NCBI GenBank assembly: GCA_937895935.1
Contig: CALBKX010000029.1
Span: 1-6,288 of the forward strand
Reading direction: 5' to 3'
Origin: an uncultured Clostridia bacterium
Lineage (GTDB): Bacteria; Bacillota; Clostridia; Christensenellales; UBA1242
Length of the DNA: 6,288 bases
The translations under genes were made by a program, and so were the position numbers. Below are positions 1-4,719 of this stretch, piece by piece (position 1 is the stretch's first letter; each line of letters starts with the position of its first letter). Below the pieces are notes generated by a model, which was given only the letters and a program-made list of their open reading frames with translations, was not told the origin of the DNA and did no database searches.

Positions 1-80
1 TTTGCTTTAAGCGAGTTTTACGTAGCATTTTCGCCCGTACTTTAGGTGGGCAAAAATGCGAAGTGTAAAGCGTAAGCAAA
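1..80. repeat. Long imperfect inverted repeat (hairpin-forming)
   Basis: The two arms fold back on each other with matching blocks TTTGCTT (1-7) to AAGCAAA (74-80), then TTTAC, GCATTTT and GCCC pairing with their complements in 48-70. Short mismatches separate the blocks, and about a dozen bases near 36-47 form the loop. It lies 14 bases past the stop codon of the minus-strand hydrolase gene, so it could act as that operon's transcript end or stabilise its 3' end. It is also the size and shape of a small palindromic dispersed repeat (REP or MITE type). No U-run can be checked on the minus strand because the window ends here. The pairing is seen directly; the role is inference. Confidence 0.6.
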
Positions 81-93
81 CATTTACATCTTT

Positions 94-855
94 TTATTTT
101 CTGTTAGCGATAGATTTTAAAATTTCTTCTTTAGATAGTTCTTTATTTGCAACTTTAAAGCCCTCTCGTTTTGCTTCAGAATAAGCATTGTAATTTTCAA
201 AATGCATACATACAACTTGGTCACGTTGTTTTTCTTCAAAAATTTCTTTTAGTTCGTCTAAAAGTATGTGAATGCGTTTTGGGTAATCTCTTAGTGAACA
301 ATCTGTATAAATTATGTCATCTTTTTTTAACTTTTTAGCAATTTTCTTTAAATATGATGGATCGTTATGATCACCAGTGTAATAAATTACTCTATTCTTA
401 AAATGTAATTCTATTGCATATGATGTTAAAATTTTTGAATGTTTAACTTTTATTTCTTCTATTTTAACCAAATCTGTTAAAACATCTTCCATCATATCGC
501 CGTAAACAAATTCATAACTTTCTTCTGCTATACCAACAGATGTTAAATAATCTCTTAAACTCTTTTCTTGGGTTTCTGATTCTTCAGAATTTGTTATTAC
601 AATGTTAGGTATAATACCTTTAATTTCATTTAAATATGCAATTAAAGAACCCAAACTACCAATATGGTCATCATGATTATGAGTAATAATAATATATACA
701 TTCTTTACATCATCCAACAGATTTACTTCTTTTATTCTTGAAAACACAGTTTCACCACAATCTATTAAAAGTAAAGTATCATCCTCTTTTATAAATGCAG
801 CGGTATTGCCCATTTCATTATTAAAAGCACTTCCAGTACCAATAAATTTTAACAT
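94..855 (-). CDS. MBL-fold metallo-hydrolase (RNase Z-like superfamily), substrate unknown
   Basis: This is a 253-residue soluble protein of the metallo-beta-lactamase fold, predicted to be a cytoplasmic two-metal hydrolase. It starts with the GTGSAF strand typical of the RNase Z/Lactamase_B_2 branch. The metal-binding signature HNHDDH is at residues 59-64 (His59, His61, Asp63, His64). Further ligands are probably His139 (VKHS), Asp162 (YTGDH) and His218 (CMHFE), so all five MBL motifs are present and it should be active. It is shorter than typical RNase Z, and I see no tRNA-binding exosite arm, so a tRNA 3'-processing role is not supported. The substrate cannot be told from sequence. There is no signal peptide. 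The ATG is preceded by a strong AAGGAGG eight bases upstream, which fixes the start. It directly follows rarA with no intergenic base and is probably translated from the rarA message. Confidence 0.9.
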   Translation of the reverse strand: MLKFIGTGSAFNNEMGNTAAFIKEDDTLLLIDCGETVFSRIKEVNLLDDVKNVYIIITHNHDDHIGSLGSLIAYLNEIKGIIPNIVITNSEESETQEKSLRDYLTSVGIAEESYEFVYGDMMEDVLTDLVKIEEIKVKHSKILTSYAIELHFKNRVIYYTGDHNDPSYLKKIAKKLKKDDIIYTDCSLRDYPKRIHILLDELKEIFEEKQRDQVVCMHFENYNAYSEAKREGFKVANKELSKEEILKSIANRK

Positions 856-2124
856 TTAAATATCCTCCTTAAATTTTTTTCGTGTTAAATTTTTTTCTTT
901 TCCATTTTTGCTAGGAACATAGTAAATTTTATCTTTTAACTTGTCTGGCAAGTATTGTTGTTTCACATACCCTCCATAATCGTGAGGGTATTTATATGAA
1001 ACTTTAGGTCCATTAATGCTAGGATGATTTTTTAAATGATTTGGAATATTGTCATCCATAACATTTTCAGCATCATATTTTGCCAAATTTAAAGCATGCA
1101 CAACCGAATTAGATTTTTCTGCTTCACAGGCATAAATAATAGCATGCGATAAAGGAATTAATCCTTCAGGCACTCCCATTTTTTCAACTGCATACATTGC
1201 TGAAGTAGCTAAAAGCAAAGCATTACTATCGGCCATTCCAATATCTTCAGAAGCATGTGCAACAAGCCTTCTTGCAATAAGCATTGGATCACAGCCTGCT
1301 AGTATTAAACGTTGACTATAATATAATGCAGCATCAGTATCACTACCTCGAATACTTTTACAGAACGAACTTAGTATATCATAATATTGAGTTTCGTCAA
1401 TAGATAAAGCTTTTTTTTGTATTGATTGCTCAGCAACCTGTAAATCAATAACAATTTCCCCATTAGAATTTTTTTCAGTTGTTTTTACAGCGAGTTCAAG
1501 AGAATTTAATGCCATTCTTACATCACCTGAACTTGCCCAAGCAAAATGTTTAAGTGCATCTTCCTTAACAATTAAGTTTAAGTTTCCAAGACCTTTATTT
1601 TTATCTGTAATTGCTCTTTTTAAACATTCAATAACATCGCTATCTTGTATTGGTTTAAACTCAAAAATTCTACAACGCGATACAATAGCTCTGGTCATAC
1701 TTGTAAACGGATTTTCAGTTGTTGAACCAATAAAAACAATACTCCCGTCTTCAATAGCCGATAAAACTGAATCACTTTGTGATTTATTCCACCTATGACA
1801 TTCATCAAGAAGTAAATAAGTTTGTTTGCCAAATTGTATTTTATTTTTTTTGGCTTCAGCAATTATTTCTTTTGCGTCACTTACTCCACTTGAAACCGCA
1901 TTGAGTTTTCTAAATATACCATTCATATTGTTTGCTATAATATTCGCGAGGGTGGTTTTCCCTGTCCCCGGCGGACCATAAAAAATACAACTTCCAACCT
2001 CACCCATTTCAATGGCTCGGCGAAGAAGCATATTTTTTCCAATGATATGCTGTTGTCCGACAAATTCAGAAAGAAATTGAGGACGCATACGTTCCGCAAG
2101 TGGCACTCTACTTTCCATAACCAA
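856..2124 (-). CDS. rarA: Replication-associated recombination protein A (RarA/MgsA), AAA+ ATPase
   Basis: This is a full-length 422-residue member of the RarA/MgsA/WRNIP1 clamp-loader-like AAA+ family. The family acts on DNA at stalled replication forks and interacts with SSB. Family marks occur in order: the PLAERMRP box (8-15) and VGQQH (22-26); Walker A GPPGTGKTT (50-58); Walker B LLLDE with the following CHRWNKSQ (104-115, where many relatives have VHRFNKSQ); sensor 1 GSTTENP (133-139); arginine finger region SRCR (149-152); sensor 2 GDVRMALN (200-207). The C-terminal tetramerisation domain includes RGSDTDAALYY (259-269) and ASEDIG (291-296). The listed start is a TTG at 2124. An ATG two codons in (2118) is equally good and would give 420 residues; no Shine-Dalgarno supports either. 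It is the first gene of a two-gene operon with the MBL hydrolase. Confidence 0.95.
   Translation of the reverse strand: MVMESRVPLAERMRPQFLSEFVGQQHIIGKNMLLRRAIEMGEVGSCIFYGPPGTGKTTLANIIANNMNGIFRKLNAVSSGVSDAKEIIAEAKKNKIQFGKQTYLLLDECHRWNKSQSDSVLSAIEDGSIVFIGSTTENPFTSMTRAIVSRCRIFEFKPIQDSDVIECLKRAITDKNKGLGNLNLIVKEDALKHFAWASSGDVRMALNSLELAVKTTEKNSNGEIVIDLQVAEQSIQKKALSIDETQYYDILSSFCKSIRGSDTDAALYYSQRLILAGCDPMLIARRLVAHASEDIGMADSNALLLATSAMYAVEKMGVPEGLIPLSHAIIYACEAEKSNSVVHALNLAKYDAENVMDDNIPNHLKNHPSINGPKVSYKYPHDYGGYVKQQYLPDKLKDKIYYVPSKNGKEKNLTRKKFKEDI
864..870 (-). promoter_or_regulatory. Shine-Dalgarno of the MBL hydrolase, inside the rarA 3' end
   Basis: On the minus strand AAGGAGG lies 8 bases before the hydrolase ATG (853-855). 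The same bases encode the Lys-Glu-Asp near the C-terminus of RarA. The RarA stop TAA (856-858) touches the next ATG, an arrangement that favours translational coupling. Confidence 0.85.
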
Positions 2125-2128
2125 AGAT

Positions 2129-2157
2129 ATTATACATCATGTGATATATAAATTCAA
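2129..2157 (-). promoter_or_regulatory. Probable promoter of rarA
   Basis: Read on the minus strand: -35 TTGAAT (2152-2157), a 17-base spacer, and a perfect -10 TATAAT (2129-2134). The expected transcript start, about seven bases past the -10, falls at roughly 2121-2123, essentially on the TTG/ATG start codons. The message would therefore have a leader of only a few bases or none. Confidence 0.55.
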
Positions 2158-2268
2158 TAAAAATAACAATGAATTTTATAGTAAGTTAAAATTTTAATGT
2201 ATATGAAAGCGCATCTGCGGGTTTTCGTTTTGCTATTTTTTTAAAGCAGGGGCTTCCATTAATTTTAC

Positions 2269-3105
2269 TTAATTCCAAATATTTTTAAATGAATCCAATT
2301 TCGATTTCTTTAATATTTTACCAACCAAATTTCCACTATTTTGTGGCATCAACTTATACAAAATATTTAGCATTTTTGCATCAAATCCGATTATGGCTCT
2401 TGCTTTTTTATGCTTTATATTTTTAATAATTTTGTTTGACATTTTATCAACAGACATACTAAATCTGTCAACTATTTTTTTATCTTGACAATTTATAATT
2501 TCATTTCCAAATTCTTTATTCTTAAATAAATTGGTCTTGGTAAATCCAGGCATAATTGTACAGACATACACTTTTTTCCTTAATTCACAATGTAAAATTT
2601 CACTAAATGTTTCAAGAGCGGATTTACTAGCCGAATATATAGATGTACCCGGCATACAACACAAAGCGGCAGCACTACTTATGTTTATAATCGCAGGATT
2701 ACTTGATTTTTGAAGCAAAGGCATTAATGCTTTAATAGAATAAATGGCGGAAAAAAAGTTTGTTTTAAAAACTTTATCAATATCATTTTCATTTATATTT
2801 GAAAAAGAACTAAAAGGCATCATGATTCCTGCATTGTTTATCAAAATGTCAGGTTGAAAATTTATTTCAAGCAAATGCTCATTTAAATTATGCCAGTTTT
2901 GGCTTAAACAAACATCCATTGCATAATAATCAAAATAATCAGAAAACTCATTTAAATCATTTTTTAGATTTATTAAATTTTGTTCTGTTCTTGAAATGCC
3001 AATAATTTTGCAATGATATTTTTTTATTAATTTTATAGTCAGTTCTTTACCAATCCCACTTGAAGCACCCGTTAAAACTATATTTTTATCAAATAACCAA
3101 TTCAT
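2269..3105 (-). CDS. Classical short-chain dehydrogenase/reductase (SDR family), substrate unknown
   Basis: This is a 278-residue NAD(P)-dependent oxidoreductase with a Rossmann fold. The dinucleotide motif TGASSGIG is at 12-19. Arg39, at the end of the second strand (ISRTE), suggests a preference for NADP(H). Asp64 (MDV) is the adenine-contacting Asp. NNAG (90-93), Asn116, Ser143/Ser144 (NISSAAA), Tyr157 and Lys161 (YSASK) complete the classical catalytic tetrad, and PGFTKT follows at 186-191. All key residues are present, so it should be active. The C-terminal 60 or so residues are basic and rich in Lys and Ile, as in SDRs of the DltE/YqjQ-like 'SDR family NAD(P)-dependent oxidoreductase' type, which may associate with the membrane. 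The substrate cannot be assigned. It stands alone, with its own promoter. The ATG is preceded by only a weak GTAGAG-type ribosome binding site. Confidence 0.9.
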   Translation of the reverse strand: MNWLFDKNIVLTGASSGIGKELTIKLIKKYHCKIIGISRTEQNLINLKNDLNEFSDYFDYYAMDVCLSQNWHNLNEHLLEINFQPDILINNAGIMMPFSSFSNINENDIDKVFKTNFFSAIYSIKALMPLLQKSSNPAIINISSAAALCCMPGTSIYSASKSALETFSEILHCELRKKVYVCTIMPGFTKTNLFKNKEFGNEIINCQDKKIVDRFSMSVDKMSNKIIKNIKHKKARAIIGFDAKMLNILYKLMPQNSGNLVGKILKKSKLDSFKNIWN

Positions 3106-3124
3106 ATTTATTTCTCTACAACTA

Positions 3125-3151
3125 ATTATATCACTTTTGTTAATTTATCAA
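3125..3151 (-). promoter_or_regulatory. Extended -10 promoter of the SDR gene
   Basis: On the minus strand there is a perfect extended -10, TGA-TATAAT (3125-3133). A possible -35 TTGATA (3146-3151) sits at a short 15-base spacing, so the TGn element probably carries most of the recognition. The predicted transcript starts near 3118, leaving a leader of about 13 bases before the ATG at 3105. Confidence 0.5.
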
Positions 3152-3211
3152 TAACAAAATTTAAACTTATTTTAAAATTTAGGCGTTTTTTGCAAATGTT
3201 TAAAAAAATTG

Positions 3212-3240
3212 TTGACAATGTAAATAAAACTATGTATACT
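3212..3240 (+). promoter_or_regulatory. Strong promoter of the tRNA operon
   Basis: A perfect -35 TTGACA (3212-3217) is followed by an optimal 17-base spacer and the -10 TATACT (3235-3240, five of six consensus). It is the only near-consensus plus-strand promoter I see upstream of the three tRNA genes. The expected start is near 3247, giving a primary transcript with about 168 bases ahead of tRNA-Gly. ATTGT and ACAAT form a short inverted repeat around the -35. Confidence 0.75.
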
Positions 3241-3282
3241 AACGGAGTAACAATTTGAGTAGAAAAAAAATATGTTACTTAT

Positions 3283-3328
3283 GCGGGAGTGGCTCAAGTC
3301 ACAAAAGCGTTGCCTTGCTTTACGGCAA
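3283..3328 (+). pseudogene. Degenerate 5'-half copy of tRNA-Gly
   Basis: Bases 3275-3296 are identical over 22 bases to 3407-3428, which run into the first 14 bases of the intact tRNA-Gly. The likeness resumes with GCGTTGCCTTGC (3307-3318) and GGCAA (3324-3328). The D-loop is altered and longer, and the anticodon loop is 9 bases instead of 7, although its stem TTGCC/GGCAA still pairs. No T-arm or matching 3' acceptor strand follows. It cannot be a normal tRNA. It is either a decayed tandem copy or a tRNA-like element in the leader of the operon. Confidence 0.7.
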
Positions 3329-3369
3329 TTGGAATGTGGGCAGTGCTTTGGAGTAAACCATTTCTTGCC

Positions 3370-3404
3370 ATTTGCTTGTCAAGGCAAATAAAAATTTTTG
3401 ACAA
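3370..3404 (+). other. Anticodon-arm-like hairpin with a competing alternative stem
   Basis: ATTTGCTT pairs with AGGCAAAT (3370-3389, 8 pairs with one G-U, loop GTCA). The sequence resembles the tRNA-Gly anticodon arm at 3441-3457 and shares the string CAAGGCAAAT with it. Alternatively, TTGTCAA (3376-3382) can pair perfectly with TTGACAA (3398-3404). The two folds exclude each other. A run of five T (3395-3399) begins only after five A, so this is a poor intrinsic terminator. The pairings are seen; any switching is inference. Confidence 0.4.
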
Positions 3405-3414
3405 AATTACTTAT

Positions 3415-3489
3415 GCGGGAGTGGCTCAGTGGTAGAGCGTTGCCTTGCCAAGGCAAATGTCGCGAGTTCGAATCTCGTCTTCCGCTCCA
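3415..3489 (+). tRNA. tRNA-Gly (GCC)
   Basis: This is a complete 75-base cloverleaf with encoded CCA. The acceptor GCGGGAG pairs with CTTCCGC (one G-U). The D-stem is GCTC/GAGC with an AGTGGTA loop. The anticodon stem TTGCC/GGCAA closes the loop TTGCCAA, giving anticodon GCC, which reads GGC and GGU. The T-stem GCGAG/CTCGT holds loop TTCGAAT, and discriminator T precedes CCA. It is the first intact gene of a three-tRNA operon. It is unusual in being flanked by partial copies of itself on both sides (3283-3328 and 3628-3658). Confidence 0.97.
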
Positions 3490-3516
3490 TTAACCATACG
3501 TGACATTTGCCGTATG
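3459..3516 (+). repeat. 58-bp direct repeat, copy 1 (tRNA-Gly 3' half plus trailer)
   Basis: This segment runs from the variable loop of tRNA-Gly through the T-arm, acceptor strand and CCA, then 27 bases of trailer. It is identical at every base to 3628-3685. The trailer holds a 7-pair hairpin, CCATACG (3494-3500) with CGTATGG (3511-3517). Confidence 0.95.
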
Positions 3517-3745
3517 GGGTCCCCGAAAACAGTTGTTGTTTTTGGGGAGCAAAGAAAAGCAACTTAAAATTGATGTTTTTGCTTCATTTATAGCAAAAAC
3601 GAAAAAATTAGTTGACTTTTCGGAGCAGTCGCGAGTTCGAATCTCGTCTTCCGCTCCATTAACCATACGTGACATTTGCCGTATGTGAATTCCAGAAATT
3701 TTTTTTGGAAGTAGGCGCGAATAATTCTCGCCTTTCTACTTTAAA
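3490..3745 (+). ncRNA. Hairpin-rich spacer between tRNA-Gly and tRNA-Cys; candidate structured RNA
   Basis: No coding gene is credible here. The transcript can form a chain of hairpins: 3494-3517 (7 pairs); 3520-3548 (12 pairs including one G-U, 5-base loop, stem TCCCCGAAAACA); 3575-3600 (9 perfect pairs, GTTTTTGCT/AGCAAAAAC); 3600-3622 (6 pairs, CGAAAA/TTTTCG); 3664-3685 (6 pairs); 3690-3710 (9 pairs, TTCCAGAAA with TTTTTGGAA, one G-U); 3709-3741 (AAGTAG/CTACTT plus an inner GCGA/TCGC). None is followed by a proper U-run, so they are not simple terminators. They lie inside the tRNA operon and should be transcribed with it. That this is a functional RNA is inference; it may instead be remnant DNA of an insertion. 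Confidence 0.35.
3628..3685 (+). repeat. 58-bp direct repeat, copy 2 (orphan tRNA-Gly 3' half)
   Basis: This is an exact second copy of 3459-3516, offset by 169 bases. It holds the tRNA-Gly T-arm, 3' acceptor strand and CCA (to 3658), but nothing upstream pairs as a 5' acceptor, D-arm or anticodon arm. It is therefore a 3' pseudo-tRNA fragment. Such duplicated tRNA 3' ends are typical of att sites left by tRNA-directed integrases, though no integrase is present in the 111 bases between the copies. Confidence 0.9.
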
Positions 3746-3798
3746 TAAACAAAAAGAGGAAATGTTAGGATTTTTCAAATCTTGCGTATGCTAAATTT

Positions 3799-3872
3799 GG
3801 TACCTTCGCCAAGTGGTAAGGCCAGGGTCTGCAAAACCCTTATCCCCAGTTCAAATCTGGGAGGTACCTCCA
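3799..3872 (+). tRNA. tRNA-Cys (GCA)
   Basis: This is a 74-base cloverleaf with encoded CCA. The acceptor GGTACCT pairs with AGGTACC. The short D-stem is GCC/GGC. The anticodon stem AGGGT/ACCCT closes loop CTGCAAA, giving anticodon GCA, which reads UGC and UGU. The T-stem CCCAG/CTGGG holds loop TTCAAAT, and the discriminator is T. It is the second gene of the operon and ends nine bases before tRNA-Leu. Confidence 0.97.
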
Positions 3873-3881
3873 AAATAATTT

Positions 3882-3967
3882 GCCGATGTGGCGGAATGGT
3901 AGACGCAAGGGACTTAAAATCCCTCGGTAGCAATACCGTGCCGGTTCGAGTCCGGCCATCGGCACCA
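3882..3967 (+). tRNA. tRNA-Leu (UAA)
   Basis: This is an 86-base class II tRNA with encoded CCA. The acceptor GCCGATG pairs with CATCGGC. The anticodon stem AGGGA/TCCCT closes loop CTTAAAA, giving anticodon TAA, which reads UUA and UUG, the main leucine codons in this AT-rich genome. The long variable arm CGGTAGCAATACCG and T-stem GCCGG/CCGGC are clear. The discriminator is A, as leucyl-tRNA synthetase requires. It is the last gene of the operon; the terminator starts right after the CCA. Confidence 0.97.
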
Positions 3968-3994
3968 AAACGAGTTTTAAAAGCTCGTTTTTTT
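3968..3994 (+). terminator. Intrinsic terminator of the tRNA operon
   Basis: AACGAG (3969-3974) pairs with CTCGTT (3984-3989) around a 9-base loop that can zip further through TTTT/AAAA. Seven T follow from 3988 to 3994. It sits immediately behind tRNA-Leu. Confidence 0.85.
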
Positions 3995-4036
3995 ATTGAA
4001 TACACTCTGATTTATTGTATCGTTTTCATATTGACC

Positions 4037-4067
4037 AAAAAAAACATCGCTTATATACGATGTTTTT
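4037..4067 (-). terminator. Terminator of the small membrane-protein gene, possibly bidirectional
   Basis: AAAAACATCG (4040-4049) and CGATGTTTTT (4058-4067) form a 10-pair stem with an 8-base loop. Read on the minus strand, it lies about 20 bases past the stop of the 4089-4562 gene and runs into eight U (4044-4037), a classic intrinsic terminator. On the plus strand the closing T-run could back up the tRNA operon terminator. Confidence 0.85.
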
Positions 4068-4088
4068 AATTCCATAGTTAATTTCAGT

Positions 4089-4562
4089 TTATCTGCTTAA
4101 ATCATTGTTTTTATCATTTAATAAAAAACTGAATTCATTTTTTTGTTCATAAGTTTTATCTTTTTTTGTTTTTGTATCAATTAACTTTTCATCAAGTGTT
4201 TTTGGTACGTTTAATGAATTATTATATTCTTCAATCAACTTATCTATCTCACCGGATTTAAGCATTTTTTTGAAACGTCTATAAGTGATTCTATCAGTAG
4301 TAATTTCATTTATAATATCATGTACTTTCCCAGTCATTAAATAAATTGTTGGTGCTATAACCAATGCTCCAAAAAACAAAGTATAGTATGCAGCAGTAAA
4401 ATTAAATAAACCTAACACGCCACTTGCTAGTGCAAATATTATACTAGAAATGCCAAACACTTTTCTTGCACGTTTAGATTTTTCATATCGTTGTTTTAAA
4501 CCAAGATATTTATAAATAAAAAATAATTTTTCATCTTTAGATAACTCAATCTTTTTTTTCAT
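4089..4562 (-). CDS. Small two-helix membrane protein of unknown function
   Basis: I do not recognise this 157-residue protein. It starts with a charged helix (1-35, rich in Lys, Glu and Arg). Two hydrophobic segments follow, about 36-53 (FGISSIIFALASGVLGLF) and 57-76 (AAYYTLFFGALVIAPTIYLM). They are joined by a very short turn, so it is probably a membrane hairpin with both ends in the cytoplasm. The tail (77-157) is strongly charged and Lys/Asp/Asn-rich, and is predicted helical up to about 115 and then disordered. I see no catalytic or metal motif and no signal peptide. The ATG is preceded by AGGGG five bases upstream. It has its own consensus promoter and a strong terminator, so it is a monocistronic gene. 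It is divergent from the phospholipase-D-type gene; a shared role with that membrane enzyme is possible but unsupported. Confidence 0.8.
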   Translation of the reverse strand: MKKKIELSKDEKLFFIYKYLGLKQRYEKSKRARKVFGISSIIFALASGVLGLFNFTAAYYTLFFGALVIAPTIYLMTGKVHDIINEITTDRITYRRFKKMLKSGEIDKLIEEYNNSLNVPKTLDEKLIDTKTKKDKTYEQKNEFSFLLNDKNNDLSR

Positions 4563-4588
4563 ATTATCCCCTGCTTGCCTTTATTAAT

Positions 4589-4617
4589 ATTTTAACTTAC
4601 ATACTATTGTTTGTCAA
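4589..4617 (-). promoter_or_regulatory. Promoter of the small membrane-protein gene, with operator-like palindrome
   Basis: On the minus strand there is a perfect -35 TTGACA (4612-4617), a 17-base spacer and -10 TAAAAT (4589-4594, five of six). The start should be near 4582, with a leader of about 20 bases holding the AGGGG ribosome binding site (4568-4572). The -35 lies inside the inverted repeat CTATTG-N5-CAATAG (4604-4620). Confidence 0.65.
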
Positions 4618-4719
4618 TAGGCAATGCTGATTTTGCGTTTAATAAACTTTTAATAAACAACAGTAAGACTATATCGCTTTAAATGAATTTTTTATATATT
4701 TTTCCAAAAAATAATAAAT

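Noticed and set aside
2206..2255. Possible terminator behind the SDR gene
   Set aside because: Only short interrupted stems (AAGC/GCTT, CTGC/GCAG) can form, and no U-run follows on the minus strand. Too weak to annotate.
2531..2713. 60-codon plus-strand frame inside the SDR gene
   Set aside because: It lies opposite a complete SDR gene with all catalytic motifs, and has no supporting start site.
3272..3391. 39-codon frame in the tRNA operon leader, including a Cys-Gly-Gln-Cys string
   Set aside because: It starts in and reads through the tRNA-Gly-like copy. It has no properly spaced ribosome binding site and no enrichment of glycine codons that would suggest a leader peptide.
3283..3410. 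T-box riboswitch upstream of tRNA-Gly
   Set aside because: I find no T-box bulge sequence of the TGGNACCGCG type, and the downstream gene is a tRNA rather than a synthetase or amino-acid gene.
3490..3688. Overlapping open frames of about 60 codons on both strands across the tRNA-Gly repeat
   Set aside because: They read through the tRNA 3' half (the familiar EDEIRTRD-type translation) and the hairpins, with no ribosome binding site. They are shadows of RNA sequence.
3275..3745. CRISPR array or retron-like element
   Set aside because: The repeats are two or three unequal tRNA pieces without regular spacing, and there is no cas or reverse transcriptase gene in the window.
3762..3794. Ten-codon frame ending Cys-Val-Cys just before tRNA-Cys
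   Set aside because: The AGAGG is only about two bases from the ATG, too close for a ribosome binding site. A cysteine leader peptide in front of a tRNA gene has no clear rationale; probably chance.
3775..4069. Open frames of 76 and 95 codons over tRNA-Cys and tRNA-Leu
   Set aside because: Both are translations of the two tRNA genes, with the typical RVRPSAP and GRTRTG strings. They are not proteins.
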